DNA of 64,000 nt from Toxoplasma gondii ME49 (lineage: Eukaryota; Apicomplexa; Conoidasida; Eucoccidiorida; Sarcocystidae), in contig NC_031475.1 of NCBI RefSeq assembly GCF_000006565.2, positions 2,069,190-2,133,189 of the forward strand, given 5' to 3'. The notes below the pieces were generated by a model, which was not told the origin of the DNA, did no database searches, and saw only the letters and a list, made by a program, of their open reading frames with translations. Numbering within the stretch: position 1 is the first letter of the stretch; each line of letters opens with the position of its first letter. The position numbers and the translations under genes were made by a program. Positions 1-11,698 of this stretch are shown one piece after another.

Positions 1-63
1 CACGCCAGGAAACGCAAGTGACGCTCGCTTCACTCTACGTTTGCACATAAACATACATGTATA

Positions 64-114
<51 letters not shown>

Positions 115-683
115 ATAGATGTATGAACTTGTACATCCATATTTATGTATATATATATATATGCATTCGTATATATAGACGCATGCATATAGCTATGTAT
201 GCATGTATATGCGTGTAAGTATACAGAGAAAGAAGGCCTAGGCATTTATAAAAGTGAAGAGAGAAAAACCTTGGATAGTGAGAAGGCCCTGCAGAACAGC
301 ATGAGACTCTCGTTGTGAATCGCATGCACATGACTTAGAAAAGTGAGTCTAGAGTGAAACGCAGTCTCGTCATTCATTCGGCGATGCTCCTTCTGAGAGC
401 GCATGCGCCCCGGAGACGGCGCGCCCGTCCAGCGCGACCGGAGGTGCCCGTACACCGCTTCGAGGGCATCAGTCGAGGACAGAAGCGGACAGGCGCATTC
501 TGCCCGGCAGAAGACGCGGAGCGAAGTTTCGTCGTTGCGAGGATCGTTGGGGAACGAAGCGAGGAGACGAGCGACGGGAGACGTCTTGTGAGCTCAAAAT
601 CGATTGTCAAGAGGGAGAGCCAAGCGGGGGAGACGAAGGGATGAGGAGAGACCCTCGAGAGAGAAGACGTGATGCGTCTCTCT
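1..683. other. 3' flank of the centrin gene, no gene seen
   Basis: This stretch lies downstream of the centrin stop codon. It holds an AT microsatellite at its left end and then ordinary mixed sequence. The open frames here are Arg-rich or TA-repeat-derived and match no family I recognise. It is probably centrin 3' UTR and intergenic DNA. Confidence 0.5.
67..111. repeat. (AT)n microsatellite
   Basis: An almost perfect AT dinucleotide run of about 45 bases. Confidence 0.95.
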
Positions 684-2219
684 TCAGTACAAGCTCGTTT
701 GCTTCATGATCGCGAAAAACTCTTCTTGACTAACTGGAAACAGAAGAAGAAACAACGCATGTACACCTGAGAGAGTGGAGAACGACGGCCTGGGCATGTA
801 TACATAGAGAGACTCAGGCCATCGATTTCTAGAAACGGTTTGCCGCCGGCCTCTTCGACCAAGAAGAAACACATAGGAAATAACCATCGAAGCTGTTTTG
901 ATTCTGAAGACGAGCGCATGCAGTCCACGAAAAACACGAAGACATGCATATACATATACATATATATATATATATATATATATGTATATTGACACAGACG
1001 AAAAGGCGACTCGTAGAACGAGGCAATCCCAATGATATATACATACGTACTGATATACATAGATATATAGATAGATACATTGGTAGTTCGATAGAGACGG
1101 ATGCAGTGACACGGAGAACTTGCGTTTTTGGAGGAAGTGCCTGGAGTCCATTTAAAAGCAGGAAGCATTTTGTGTGAGAACAACTTGGAAGCAGCGGGGG
1201 ATGGAGCAGGACCAGAGAAGAGAGAAAGAGGACAGAAGAAGGAAGAACTAGAAAAAAGAGAGGCGAAGGACACTGGAAGAGAGAGACTGACTTTCGCCGT
1301 CGCAGTCTCGGTCGAATTCATCGATCATGGCCTGCAGCTCATCATCTGAAAGGTTTTCCCCCTGACAAAAGAGAGACAAGAGCAAACAAAGAAGTCAACT
1401 GGGTCTCTCCTGCTCAGGAGCACCGGAAACTCGCGGGAGCGCTGCGACTGAAGAAAGAAGGAAAAGGCAAAAGGCAGAGAGTTTCGGAAGCGCGAGAAGG
1501 AAGGCGAAGGTCGCGAAGAAGCAGAACATGACGCAGCCGTGGAAGAAGAAGCAGGGAAAGAACAGTGTAAGAAGAAGAAGGACAAAGGCGCAGCCGAAGC
1601 AGAGGCAGAAGAAAAGAAAGTCAAGCGCTGGAAGAACTTGGACGCGTGTCTTCGAGGTTTATGTACACCTTTGCCGCTCGATACACGTGAGCTGTTTTTT
1701 TTTCGAAAAGAAGAAACAGAGTGCATGCGAGGCAAAAACGCAGAGCCTCTCTCACCAACTCTCGCGCCACTCGACGCAGGTTCTTCAAGGAGATTTTCCC
1801 TGTGTCGTCATCGTCGAACAACTTGAAAGCCTTGGCCATCTCCTCAGCTGGGTCTCTCTCCAGAATTTTCTGCGTCACTGCGACCCAACAGGAAAAACAC
1901 AGACACAGTCTCCCCCTCGGCCTTGCTTCGAGTTTTTTGACTACGTTTGCCGCAGGAACGAGCGAGAGAAGAAGACTTCTCCGAAGAGAGCATGCTGTGC
2001 GCGGCTCCTCGCGGTGGACGCGCATCTATGAACGCTGTGTTCTCGCCGCGGAAGGGCCGCTTCCGAGGCCGCGCGCGCGGGACCCAGAGGGCACAGAGAG
2101 AAGCAAATCCGAAAAAGAAAAAATAAACGACAGACCTCCGGCTCTCCAAGAAAACAGAGACGATGCGTGGGCGACAAAAGGCTGGAAGCGTCACACGCAG
2201 AACCACCCCATTACGTACA

Positions 2220-2255
<36 letters not shown>

Positions 2256-3055
2256 CATATATACATATATATTTATATATATGAACAAATTCGTGTGCAT
2301 ATTCGTATATATGTTTCTAGAGATGTGTGTATGCAGGTATGTGTATGAGAACCTGTACCTCAGAATCTAGATGAGAGTGAATATAGATGTATGGACCTTG
2401 GAATGCACCTTCGAATGCGTTTGAGGAGAGACCGACGGTGTTTCCAGACGAGGGCGTTGCTCCCGTAACTCACTGATTTCCAGGAAGTCGCTGTAGTCGA
2501 TTTGTCCAGTGCTTTGCTTGTCGTACTCTCGCATCAACTCCAACACCTCGGCTTTCTTGACTTCAAATCCGAGAGCTCTCATAGCGACCTGCGAACAGAG
2601 CCGCGACGCGGAACATCGAACTGCGGACGCCACTGAGAAAGGCATCCAGATCCATTCACGGACCTAGACACCCCCCAAACATGCACAATTACAGATTATG
2701 CGACATCTGTAAACAGGACTCTGTAAAAGCCGATAAAAGCCGATGAACAGGTATCGTCCTACGCCAAAACCTCCGAACTGCGTTTCGAACTTTGCTTGCC
2801 GTCGGTGAGCGAGTGGGTTTTTACCTTGAGTTCGTGGTAGTCAATGCGTCCACTTTTGTCGGTGTCGAAGAGGTCGAAGGCTTCCTTGACCTCCATCTTT
2901 TGTTCTTCTCGCAGTTCCTGCCGAGCGCCGCGTCTGCGGCCCACTGCGCCTGGCGCAGCTGCACCTCCAGAGACGCCTGCATTTCCGCGGTGGTACGAGA
3001 GCGAAGAAGAAGCGCCTTCTGCGAGGCCGACGGTTCCAGGCTTTCGAGACAACAT
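684..3055 (-). CDS. CEN3: Centrin (EF-hand centrosomal calcium-binding protein), 5 exons
   Basis: Centrins bind calcium and act at centrosomes and other microtubule-organising structures; in Toxoplasma relatives also at apical structures. Minus-strand exons are 3055-2825, 2588-2474, 1877-1756, 1361-1292 and 733-684, all with GT-AG borders and matching phases, giving 195 residues. Four EF-hand loops lie near residues 64-75 ([12 protein letters not shown], canonical), 100-111 (degenerate: Gln at position 3, Asp at 12), 137-148 ([12 protein letters not shown], lacks the final acidic residue) and 173-184 (DRDCDGEISQEE, canonical but with Cys at position 4). The protein ends in KQTSLY, the tail typical of centrin 1/2 types. 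The first ~45 residues are Gly/Ala/Arg-rich and longer than in human centrin 2. I chose the Met at 3055; another in-frame Met lies at 3097. The family call is firm. The paralog number rests on remembered gene order only. Confidence 0.93.
948..989. repeat. TA-rich microsatellite in a centrin intron
   Basis: TATATA/TACATA tract inside the last centrin intron (734-1291). Confidence 0.9.
2217..2282. repeat. TA-rich microsatellite in a centrin intron
   Basis: Interrupted (TA)n with CATA units inside the centrin intron 1878-2473. Confidence 0.9.
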
Positions 3056-6000
3056 CTTTCGAGAGAAACGGAGGGAAAAGAGGAGGCAAACAGACAAAAC
3101 GGGGACAGGGAAAGGACGAGGGTGAGGGGCGCGCGCAGCCAGTCAGCAAAAAAGCGAGGGAGCGACGGCGGTTGTTGGCAGAGAAGAACTCCAACGAGAG
3201 CGAAGAGCCAGGAGAGACAGCAGAGCGATTCGGGAGAAACGAGGAGAAGCGGAGGACGGACGCTGGAGAAGAAACAGAAGCGAGAAGAGGAATGTCGCGA
3301 GGAGGAAGAGAACGAAGACGACGAGGCGTCGGAGCTGTGGCGCGTTTTTTTCAAGCGTTTTGAGGAGCAATCGCGAAAAAAGCAGACACACACGCGGTGG
3401 AGCAGGCGTCTGTGAAGCGACGACAAATGCGACAGCACAGAAGAAAAGACGAATCCTCTCGAGCTCTCTTCTCAGGGTGCTCGACTCGAAGAGATTCGCA
3501 GACGAGCAACGCGCTGAACCGGAAAAAAGGTTGAGGACAGGCTGAGACGTACGACTGCTGCAGACGAGGACGCAGTACGCGCCACCGCGCGGGAAGGAGA
3601 CTTGCAGGAGATGGAAAAACGCGGAGATCCTTTCCGGACCAGATGCAGACGACGGGCGCGGAGCGAATCGCGAGCAACCATCCGAAAGAAGAATGACGGC
3701 GAGAAACGGCGGAGGGAAACGACAGGAAAAAGAGTCGACACCTGGGAGTGCAAGGAACAAAGGACTACGGCTGAGTCGACAGATCCAAGCACCGGCTGGA
3801 GACGCGGCCTTCTTCCAGAGGACTTTCAAGGAATTTCAACGGCGGCTGTTCCGCTGGACGACGAGCCAGACAGACTGTGTCGGCGCAGAAAAAGAATTTC
3901 CGAATGCGCCGGAGGGTGGCGGCGGCCAGCAGCTGTCAGGTCACCCGAGCTTGGAGGCCTCGCTTGAGCTGTGCGCGCAGACAGAAGAACGCGGCGCGAT
4001 ATCGGAAAAACGAGAGGTTTCACACCCGAGATTTTTCCGCTGGTGCAGAAACGAAGAAACGAGACACCCAGACGCGAAGAAGCCTCCACAGAGTGTCTGC
4101 GAGGACCGAATCTCTGTATTTACACACACAGGAGATGCAGGCGGTTTCCGCAAAGGCATCTCTTCCCGTCGCAGCCGAGTGTGCAGCTGAAAAAGTCTTT
4201 TTCTTCCGAGAAAACTGGCGAGGCTCCCAGCAAAAGCCGCGCCGAAGCGAAGAGGAAGGAGGAAAGCCGTCGGGACCTGTGTGCAGATATCTGTCGGGAA
4301 AGGACGCCACAGCGGTGTGTCTGTCACGAGTTCGACTTTTCGCAGCGGCGCACAACTGCAGCTGCGGCGAGGCGGAAAGGCGCCCAGGCCAGTTTCAGCG
4401 CCGCAGTCGTTTCCACCCTGTGAGAAAGAAATGGCTGGCAGCCGAGAGAGAAGGGCAGATCGTGAGGAAAAGAGGAAGGAAGCCGAAAAGATCCAAGGCG
4501 AAGCAGGACGGAACTACAGGGCGGAGGCAGGACTGCTGTCGAGGGTGTCTCGCTTGCGAAGGCTCTCGGGCGTCATTGCATGCGTTTTTTGATCCCTCAC
4601 GGACGAGGAGGACACAATACAGAGACCAGAACTCTCCTCTCAAGCAGTTCAGTTCCGCAAAGACTCGTGGATTTCTCCCGGAAGATGCCCTCGCGCAGGA
4701 ACGCGGATCTCGGGAGAGGAGCTCGTCACACGGCGAGGTTCGTGCTTTCCATCCCAACGCTTCGGTCGATAGACGAAAAAAAACCAGAACGACTTCCTGC
4801 ACTCTTCAGTGTCCGGGACGAACCGTTTTTTTCCTGGGCCGCTGCGCGAGTCCTCAGAGGCTTGTGAACGGCGCGAGGGCAGACGCGCGCCTGCGTTTGA
4901 GAAGAAGCAGAGATCTCGCTTTCGCTGTCTCGATTCGGCCGTCGACGACGGGTGAGGGACAGCCGAAATCTCAGGCTCTTCTTCTCTTGCAAAGGCTTTC
5001 TTCGAACGCTGCAGCGCATGCATGCTCTCCGGCGACGACTGATCTGTTTTCTTTCTCTCTTGGCGTCCGGTGGGTCTGTCTTTCTCTGGGGTATCCACCA
5101 GACACTATCTCCCGTCTGCTTCGCTTCTCTCCCGTCTCCGTCAGCTCCATGTGAAGAACGCGTTCAAAAAACCTACCAGACTCGAGGCAGGTGGCGACGC
5201 CTGGAAAGGACAAGACGAGGAAGAACAAGAAGAATCAAGAGGAGAACAGGAAGCAGAAGAAGAAGCAGCAGAAGAAGATGATGACGAGCGAGGAGAGGAA
5301 GTAGGAGGAGATCGGCAGAGAGAGGTTGAGAACAAGTGATTGAGAGGGAGGTCGAACTGAGGAGAGGAAGAGATTCAATTTGAGGGGGACTTCCAGGCAG
5401 TCCACGCCTCACCTTTTTTCTCGCTCCTGACCTGGTCGTCTTACTCCATGTTTCTCTGCCTTCCCCTGGGATGACAGGACGCAGAGTGTGAGAAGACGAG
5501 CTAGAGCAGAAACGAACAAGTTCGTGACTCTTCAACACTCATCAACAAGGCGAGAGAGACGGAGGGAGACGAAGCCTCAGTCCTCTGCCTGTTCCCCTGT
5601 CTCGCTCCGACGTCCACAGCAACCAGACAGCAGGACTTGGTGAACCGTCGCCGAGGAGAACTCGAAAGCTGTCGTGATGGCGCTCTTTCTCTCTCGCGCA
5701 TGTCTCACGCCTCCCAAGACGCCTCGGTACGCAGACGAAAAAGCCTCGCGCTCGCATGCAGAGAGCTGTGAGACCTCCGGCGGAAAGAGGCGGAAGCAAT
5801 CGGCGGAGAACAAGGAAGAGCAAGAAATGGGAAGGTGAAGGAGAGGCGAGAGGCGATGGCAACGCCGACGGGAGACGAGAGACGGGGGAGAGACAAAGAG
5901 AAAGAGGTTGGAATGCAGACGCGAAAGCGAAGAGAGACACGAGAGAGGCTGTCGAGAGCAAACGAGGGAGGTAGCAGGGATCAGGAGAGAGCAACGAGTG

Positions 6001-6428
6001 AGAGGAGAGAAATCCAGAGTCGAGAGCGACGGAGAGCACTCTGGGGAGAGGAATGACGAGGGGGCGGTAGACTCGTTCGAACGTCCGTAGACGTTGTATG
6101 GAGCCGATGGTAATGCGACCTTGAACAGTGCCGTCGTAGTTTTGGAGGAGACCTCCTCTCCGAGACAGGAGGATTTGTAAACTGGCTGTGACGCGAATCT
6201 CTCACGAGCTGGGCGACGGGAGGCTGAGATCTTGAAGAGTTTCCTTGTTTCCCGGATCCAAGTTTTCTTGCTCTCTTCGTAGCTTTCTTGTTTGGTGCCT
6301 GGTGTGCACTGGCATGCAGTGCATGTTCGCGAACGCAACGGTTGCCAGTGCAGAAGCGATTTTTTTTTGAGAGTGGGGGGAACGAGCCAAGAGGTAGCCT
6401 GAGAGAGACGTAGATCCCTCGCTGTTTC
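3056..6428. other. Intergenic region between divergent centrin and uL23 genes
   Basis: About 3.4 kb between the centrin start on the minus strand and the uL23 start on the plus strand, so it should hold both promoters and 5' UTRs. The plus strand is purine-rich, especially around 5200-5330 and 5810-6060. Long open frames occur here, one over 400 codons at 3877-5154, but they are Arg/Ser-rich, overlap in several frames and resemble no family. I treat them as compositional. GCATGC-type motifs occur at about 4577 and 5016-5025. Confidence 0.5.
5016..5025. promoter_or_regulatory. GCATGCATGC motif, candidate AP2-type site
   Basis: Overlapping GCATGC palindromes between two divergent genes. A (T)GCATGC(A) element is a known over-represented promoter motif in T. 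gondii and a target of some apicomplexan AP2 proteins. Use at this locus is inference. Confidence 0.3.
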
Positions 6429-7809
6429 ATGAGGTGTACTGCCAACCTCCTCCAGAACTTCACTGTACGTTTCGAGGCGAGCGCGTTTGGTGCAGACACC
6501 GGCTCGTTGCTCACTGCGAGGTTTTCTTCACTCCGCCTCTGTGTCCACATCCGTTTCGCCTGACGTCGCTTCCGCGCTTCTGCAGGAACGTCTTCTTTCC
6601 CTGGCAAGTCTTCAGCGTGCATCGAACTGGGGCGTTCCTCGAGCGGAGACGGGTCGCTCTGAAGGTTCCAGTCAACTTGACCAAGTTCGAGATCCAGAGC
6701 TACTTGGAAAAGATTTACGGCGCGCGAGTGCTCAAGGTCTCCACGCTGATCGTCGTCCCCAGACGCCGCAGAGACATCTTCGGTCCCCGGCCGTCGAGTA
6801 GGTCTCCGGAGAAGTCGAAGAACAACAGAGAAGAAGACGCGAGGAAAAGACGGGATGAAGAAGAAGAAGAGAGTCAGGTGGCGAAGAACGCAGGAAACGT
6901 AACGGAGAAGCCGCTAGTTGAGTGAAAAGAGGAGAGCATGAGAGGAAGAAGAGGAAGAGGAGGAAGAGGAAAGGGAAGAAGAAGAGAGCGGAAGTTGGAG
7001 AGGATGGTGTGGAGGGAGGAGCTCGGAAGGAGGTCGAAGACGAGAACAGAGGTGCATGTCACGGACCAACGGAGAGGCGGAGGGAAGAGGTCGATCCCGA
7101 TTTTCTTCTTCACGAGCTTTTTCTCGCCGTTCGCTGTTTCCACTTTGGTGACTTTTTGTTGTGTCTGTACAGTGCGCTATTACCGCGTCGGGTGTACGTT
7201 CAAGAAGGCGATTGTTACGCTCGAGGACGGTGTGCCAGACGCTGTGAAGATGCTGCGGTCTTCGATAGAACTGGCGAAGAATCCGGATATCACGAAACAC
7301 AACCTGACTTACTCCGGCCGAGTGCGAGCCTTTAAGCCCCCCAGTGCGGCTCAGCGGTGGGAGATGGGAGAGTCGAAGTATGCCTGGCGCCTGCCGATCC
7401 CGAACTTGCTCGCAGGTGAGACTCCGAAGAGCATTGGGCGTCTCCTCAGCAGCCGAGAGGACAGGCTCTCCTCGCCATGTTCGAGAGCGCGGTGCTGCAG
7501 AACACAATGAGCGAATTCTGCGGCGCCTTTTTCATCGGCCCCAGACAACAGATCGCGTCTGTCTCCACAGTGCCGGAGACCGGAAGTCAGCAGTTCCGGT
7601 CGACGGCGTTTTCAAACGGCTGTGCTGACTCCTGTCTCGAGCGTCGTTTCTGGCCATGCCAGGCGTCTGGCTCAACGCATTCCGCCAAAGCGACCAGCAG
7701 ATGCAGGCAGAGATATAGCTATATATATATATACATATATAGATATAGATAGATAGATAGATAGATATAGATATATAGATATACATATACATGTATTGAT
7801 ATATATATG

Positions 7810-7841
<32 letters not shown>

Positions 7842-8327
7842 GATTTATAAATGTGTCTCGGTGGAGAAACGCCCGCATCGCTTCGTGTGTGTGCCCGTTG
7901 ATCTGTCTTTTGTCTAGGCAATTGAGTTGTAACTGGTCTCTGTTCTGTGTCTCGTAGAGATTCTGTCTCTTCGCTCTTGAGGGGCCTTGGCAGCTGCTTG
8001 TGTTTTTCCTTTTGCCAACCACAAGAGAGGCTTCTCCTTCGCTTGCGCGGCTTTCGTGTGGGTCGCTCAGGTGACGAGATGCAGTTGAATCCGGCGTTGC
8101 GAATCGACGAGAGCACGACACAGATGTTTCCCGATTTCTCCAAACCGTTCTTCCACAATGCGCATTTCAACTTTTCTTGGAAGCCTGAAGAGGTTCCTTT
8201 TCAGCAGACAGTGAAACTCGACATCACGCCTTGGCGCCGCAGACTCGAGCGGCTTCAAGGCCAGTCGCCGCCCGCGCTCGGCGAAGCAGACGCAGGTGCT
8301 CTGTCGAACCTTCGGACTCAGAAATAG
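6429..8327 (+). CDS. MRPL23: Mitochondrial-type large-subunit ribosomal protein uL23 (MRPL23), 4 exons
   Basis: uL23 sits at the polypeptide exit tunnel of the large ribosomal subunit. The core reads VALKVPVNLTKFEIQSYLEK followed by IYGARVLKVSTL, which closely parallels human MRPL23 ([23 protein letters not shown]). Exons: 6429-6433 (only ATG AG), 6586-6797, 7173-7415 and 8071-8327, total 238 residues, all GT-AG and in phase. The 5-base first exon is inferred because splicing ATGAG to GAACGTC gives M-R-N-V-F-F-P, matching the MARNVVYP start of the human protein. The alternative is reading straight through from 6434. The second donor (CCGTCG-A/GTAGGT) was chosen because it drops a Lys/Glu-rich run and joins directly to MRYYRVGCTF, as in the family. 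The C-terminal ~120 residues go beyond the bacterial core. Mitochondrial rather than apicoplast location is inferred from similarity to MRPL23. Confidence 0.8.
7720..7850. repeat. Compound TA/GATA microsatellite in a uL23 intron
   Basis: TA tract, then GATA tetranucleotide units near 7741-7765, then more TA. It lies within the last uL23 intron (7416-8070). Confidence 0.92.
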
Positions 8328-8490
8328 TCGCAAACTTTCTTCTTCCCGGCGAGCGATCTGCGCGCAACGGCCGCGTCTCTGCTGGCGCTTCTTCTCCTCC
8401 CGATACTCACCTGCGTCTTCTCTTGTCAACTTCGATCTTCCTCTGCTCCTCTGTCTATCGTTTCCCTCACACTGTACGCAGAGCCACGAG

Positions 8491-8491
8491 C

Positions 8492-8523
<32 letters not shown>

Positions 8524-8607
8524 ATCAAGGTATCTAGGTATACATATATGTATACATCTACATCTACATATATGTATATATATATATATATTTATATATA
8601 TGTACAA
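8491..8607. repeat. TA-rich microsatellite downstream of uL23
   Basis: Two (TA)n blocks separated by TATCTA/TACATCTA units. Confidence 0.9.
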
Positions 8608-9308
8608 GTAGATATAGTGGCTGCCTTTGTCGATTGTTGATTCTCAGTCCGTCTGTCTGTTTCTCAATATGTCTGTCTGCGTTTGCTGTTTCGTGTAAGT
8701 GGAGACTGTCGTTCTCGCGCTTTTTCGCGCCTCTCGCGCCGCCGGATTGGCGCGTGCTTTGACTCTGGAGCTTTGCGGTGTTCCGGTGACGCATCAGACT
8801 CGGTAGGGGATGCGCGGATCTCTGCAGTTGAGTCTTTTTCTTGTTGAACGGTGGAAGCGGCTCCTCCGTCTCCCTCGCATTTCCAGAGAAGTGTGGGTTA
8901 CAACGGTTTCGTTTCCTCAAACTCGTCGGTTGTCACCATCTAAAACAACCGCGTTGACTCGCTCTGTTGGAAATGGCGGTGTCTCACCTTCGCTGCGGTT
9001 CTCCCTTCGCAGCCTCTTCGCCACCCCCCTCTCTGTTTCGCTTTCTTTGTCTGCTCCATTTCTCTGTTGTCCTCGTTCTTCCGGCGTTGTTTTCTCTCGC
9101 TCCACTCCACGCGATGGCAACGAAACTGCTTCTCGGTCTGAAGATCGGAAAACAATTTTCTTGTGCTTCCAAGGGACCTTGAAGCCACGCAGGAGTGCTC
9201 CTCGAAAAGAAAAAGCCAAACCTTCAGAAAAAGAGACCATACAACGAAACTCCAGTCTCCACCAGATGAACTCTCTGAACAATTTGTACGAAGTCCACTG
9301 CAAATCCG

Positions 9309-9310
<2 letters not shown>

Positions 9311-9343
<33 letters not shown>

Positions 9344-9360
9344 TTTTATATATGTTTATG
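9311..9360. repeat. TA microsatellite
   Basis: (TA)n followed by a TATGTATTTTTATATATG run. Confidence 0.9.
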
Positions 9361-9515
9361 TAGATGTACGTATGAAGGTGTTTTTAATAAACGAGCTGGT
9401 ATGGACGTCAGAGGCATGTAATACCCCATAGATGAAGCCTCAGTACACCATAGGAAATCATATCCCAGCCTCGTATATATCTATAGGCCTATAGGCATGA
9501 ATACAAAAGATTATA

Positions 9516-9544
9516 AATATGTATATATATATATATATATATAT
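9516..9544. repeat. Short TA microsatellite
   Basis: (TA)n run of about 29 bases. Confidence 0.85.
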
Positions 9545-9623
9545 GAGGAGGGTGCAAGTTTTTTATCGGACGGTTCTTCTGTCGACTTGTTTGCTTATTT
9601 TGAAAAGGCCGACGCCGTCGCGT

Positions 9624-9881
9624 TCAGTGTAGTGTCGAATTCCTGCGAGCTCGGACTTTCCTTAAGACTGTTGAATCACGTAGAAGTTGGTCTGCTTGCA
9701 CGCGCCTCCAGAACAAGAAGGCATTTCTCGCAGCGTTTTGTTTTCTGTCCTCCGGGTGTCTCCGTCTCCTCTGAAGACGCGGGACTGCACTCGACTTTCT
9801 GCTTCCGTCCATGTCGGCGATGTTCCAAAAGTATTGCTTGTACACTTCGTTCAGCCAGTGAGAGAAAAATGTTCCCGGACG
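9624..9881 (-). CDS. Possible terminal exon of an unrecognised small minus-strand gene
   Basis: On the minus strand a frame opens directly after a CCTAG that could be a splice acceptor and runs 85 codons to a stop. It begins RPGTFFSHWLNEVYKQYFWN and continues IADMDGSRKSS, then becomes Arg/Lys/Gln-rich and ends with NSTLH. The aromatic-rich, low-bias opening looks more protein-like than the surrounding compositional frames. A candidate first exon with a good start context (ACCATGG, MARRKETAVSFPACFSP) begins at 10360 on the same strand, but I could not establish the joining splice. No family is recognised. It could be chance. Confidence 0.25.
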   Translation of the reverse strand, partial: RPGTFFSHWLNEVYKQYFWNIADMDGSRKSSAVPRLQRRRRHPEDRKQNAARNAFLFWRRVQADQLLRDSTVLRKVRARRNSTLH

Positions 9882-10600
9882 CTAGGATCCTCAGCGCCAG
9901 CGCACTGGGAGCTAAGCTGGGAGACCCCACGCGCAGGCCTCTGGCAGAGCACAAAGGAGACACCTGTCTCTTGAGAAGACGACGACTGTCTCTTGTGAGA
10001 AGGAGACACCTGCGTCTCTGAGGGGGACGGTGGAGAGAGACGCGAGTCGCGAGGATTCGTGGCGCATCGGCGTCGCTCTGTCTCCTGGAAGGCGCCTGTT
10101 CGCTAGAGAGGAGTGCGTTTCAGAACTTCGCGAGAGGGGAATGTTTTGCAGAAAGACGCGCGCGCTTTATATGTTGAGACTTGGACACCGGCGCGATTGA
10201 CGAGCAGCCGCAGTGCGTTTCCGGTCTTTCTTTTTTTTCTGTGAAAAGTTGGTCCAAAGACACGAGTATATAAGTGGAAGGCGTCATTTGCTTTCAAGAA
10301 AAGGTGATCTGGAGAGAAACATGCAGGAAAGGAGACAGCTGTCTCTTTTCGTCGAGCCATGGTGCGCGTCGAGATGTCCATACACTCTCTCGCCCGCGGA
10401 GACAGCGACGGCTAGTCGTCGCGGCAAGTGCAGCTCTTTTCTCCGTTGAATTGACTCTCTGTTAACAGCAGACCGCATTTCCCCTTTCCACTTTCTTAGC
10501 AGGGAACAGGACGAAGGCCTCGAGACTCGCGAACGGGAGGCATCTCCAGCAGAAATCCGTGATTCTCCACGATCGAGAAAGTGTGTCTTGCGACCTAGCA

Positions 10601-10610
10601 GCATGCATGC
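10601..10610. promoter_or_regulatory. GCATGCATGC motif upstream of the glycosyltransferase
   Basis: Palindromic GCATGCATGC about 1.1 kb before the glycosyltransferase start codon. Candidate AP2-type element; regulatory use is inference. Confidence 0.25.
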
Positions 10611-11698
10611 ACATTTGAGAGTGACGCCAGAGGGAAATGCGGCGGACGCGTCTCCTCGTTCTCTCGCGACAGATGGAAGAGAACAATCTTCTTCGTCTGT
10701 GAGTTTGTGAAGGGTGAGACACACACCAAAGTGCCATTTTTCTCAGGAAAAGTTTCTCGGGTGTTCCTTCTCGCCTCTCGGTCTTCTTCGTTCGCTCAGG
10801 CGCCTTGAAAACGAGTCACACTTCCCCATGCCTCTGCAAGCCTCCTCGACTGAGGAAGGAGGAAGCGCTTCTCGTCTTGAGAGTTTCCTTTTCTGTCGCT
10901 TCCCTCCACCGCGGAGTCCAGATGTCTGCGAAAAAGGAGACCAGTCGCGCGCGCCTCGGCGTAACGCCTTCGCTTGAAGAGAACGTGACTTTCCGCTGCC
11001 GGATTTGTTGATCTCTCCAGCTTTCTTTGTTTGCTTCCCCCTTCTTGTCGCCCTGTCCCCAGACATTTTCTCAGAATCCTTTGCTGCGCTGAGAAAAGAA
11101 AAGGGGAAGCGCCCTTTCGCGCAGTTGTCGCCTGAAGCCTTCCAGGTCCGATTCTCTCCCCTGCGATGGAAAATCGTTCCCGGTCCCTGGCGGGAGGAGC
11201 TTTTCAAAACTTCTGGAAGGAGCGTTCCTAGGAACGCGAGGCCAACAGGAAGTCTCCCCAAGAAAAAACCACAGACTGTGGAGAAGACAACACGAGAAAA
11301 CGAACGAGAGCGAGAGGAAGAGAAGAAAAATGGAGGCCATAGGACCGAACGAAACAAACGAGGAGAACCTGAAGAGACAGAGACAATGAACGCGCGGTCG
11401 ATAAAGGGAGAGAATCAGAAGAGAAAAAAAGAGAAAGGGGAGGAGTAGAAAGAGGAGCAAAGAGAAGCAAAAAAGGAGAGCGAAAAAACGGCAAAGAAAA
11501 CAAGAGGCGTATGGCAGATACTCAGCTTCTCCAACAAGTCGAAACTCCTTCGCATCTCGCTTTTTATCTTTCACATCTCCGACAACCAAAGTCGATTCTC
11601 CATTCGTTCCTCTTTCTCTCTGTTGTTACTCGCTTTTTTTACTTTCTTCGTTTCAGTTCTCCTCACCTTTCTCCTCTTCTCCGGCGGCGTAGTTCACC

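Larger units (their letters stand above)
8328..11698. other. Intergenic region: uL23 3' flank and glycosyltransferase 5' flank
   Basis: About 3.4 kb between two same-strand genes. The first third holds TA microsatellites. A possible minus-strand exon lies at 9624-9881 and is listed separately. From about 11230 to 11510 the plus strand is strongly purine-rich, switching to pyrimidine-rich up to the glycosyltransferase start, as is common for 5' leaders in these parasites. A GCATGCATGC motif lies at 10601-10610. Confidence 0.45.

Noticed and set aside
3877..5154. 425-codon plus-strand open frame
   Set aside because: Arg/Ser-rich throughout, overlapped by long frames on the other strand and in other frames, no domain, and located where two divergent promoters are expected.
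6798..6925. Lys/Glu/Arg-rich continuation of uL23 exon 2
   Set aside because: Reading through gives a stop before the conserved third exon. The GTAGGT donor at 6798 restores phase and matches the family's spacing.
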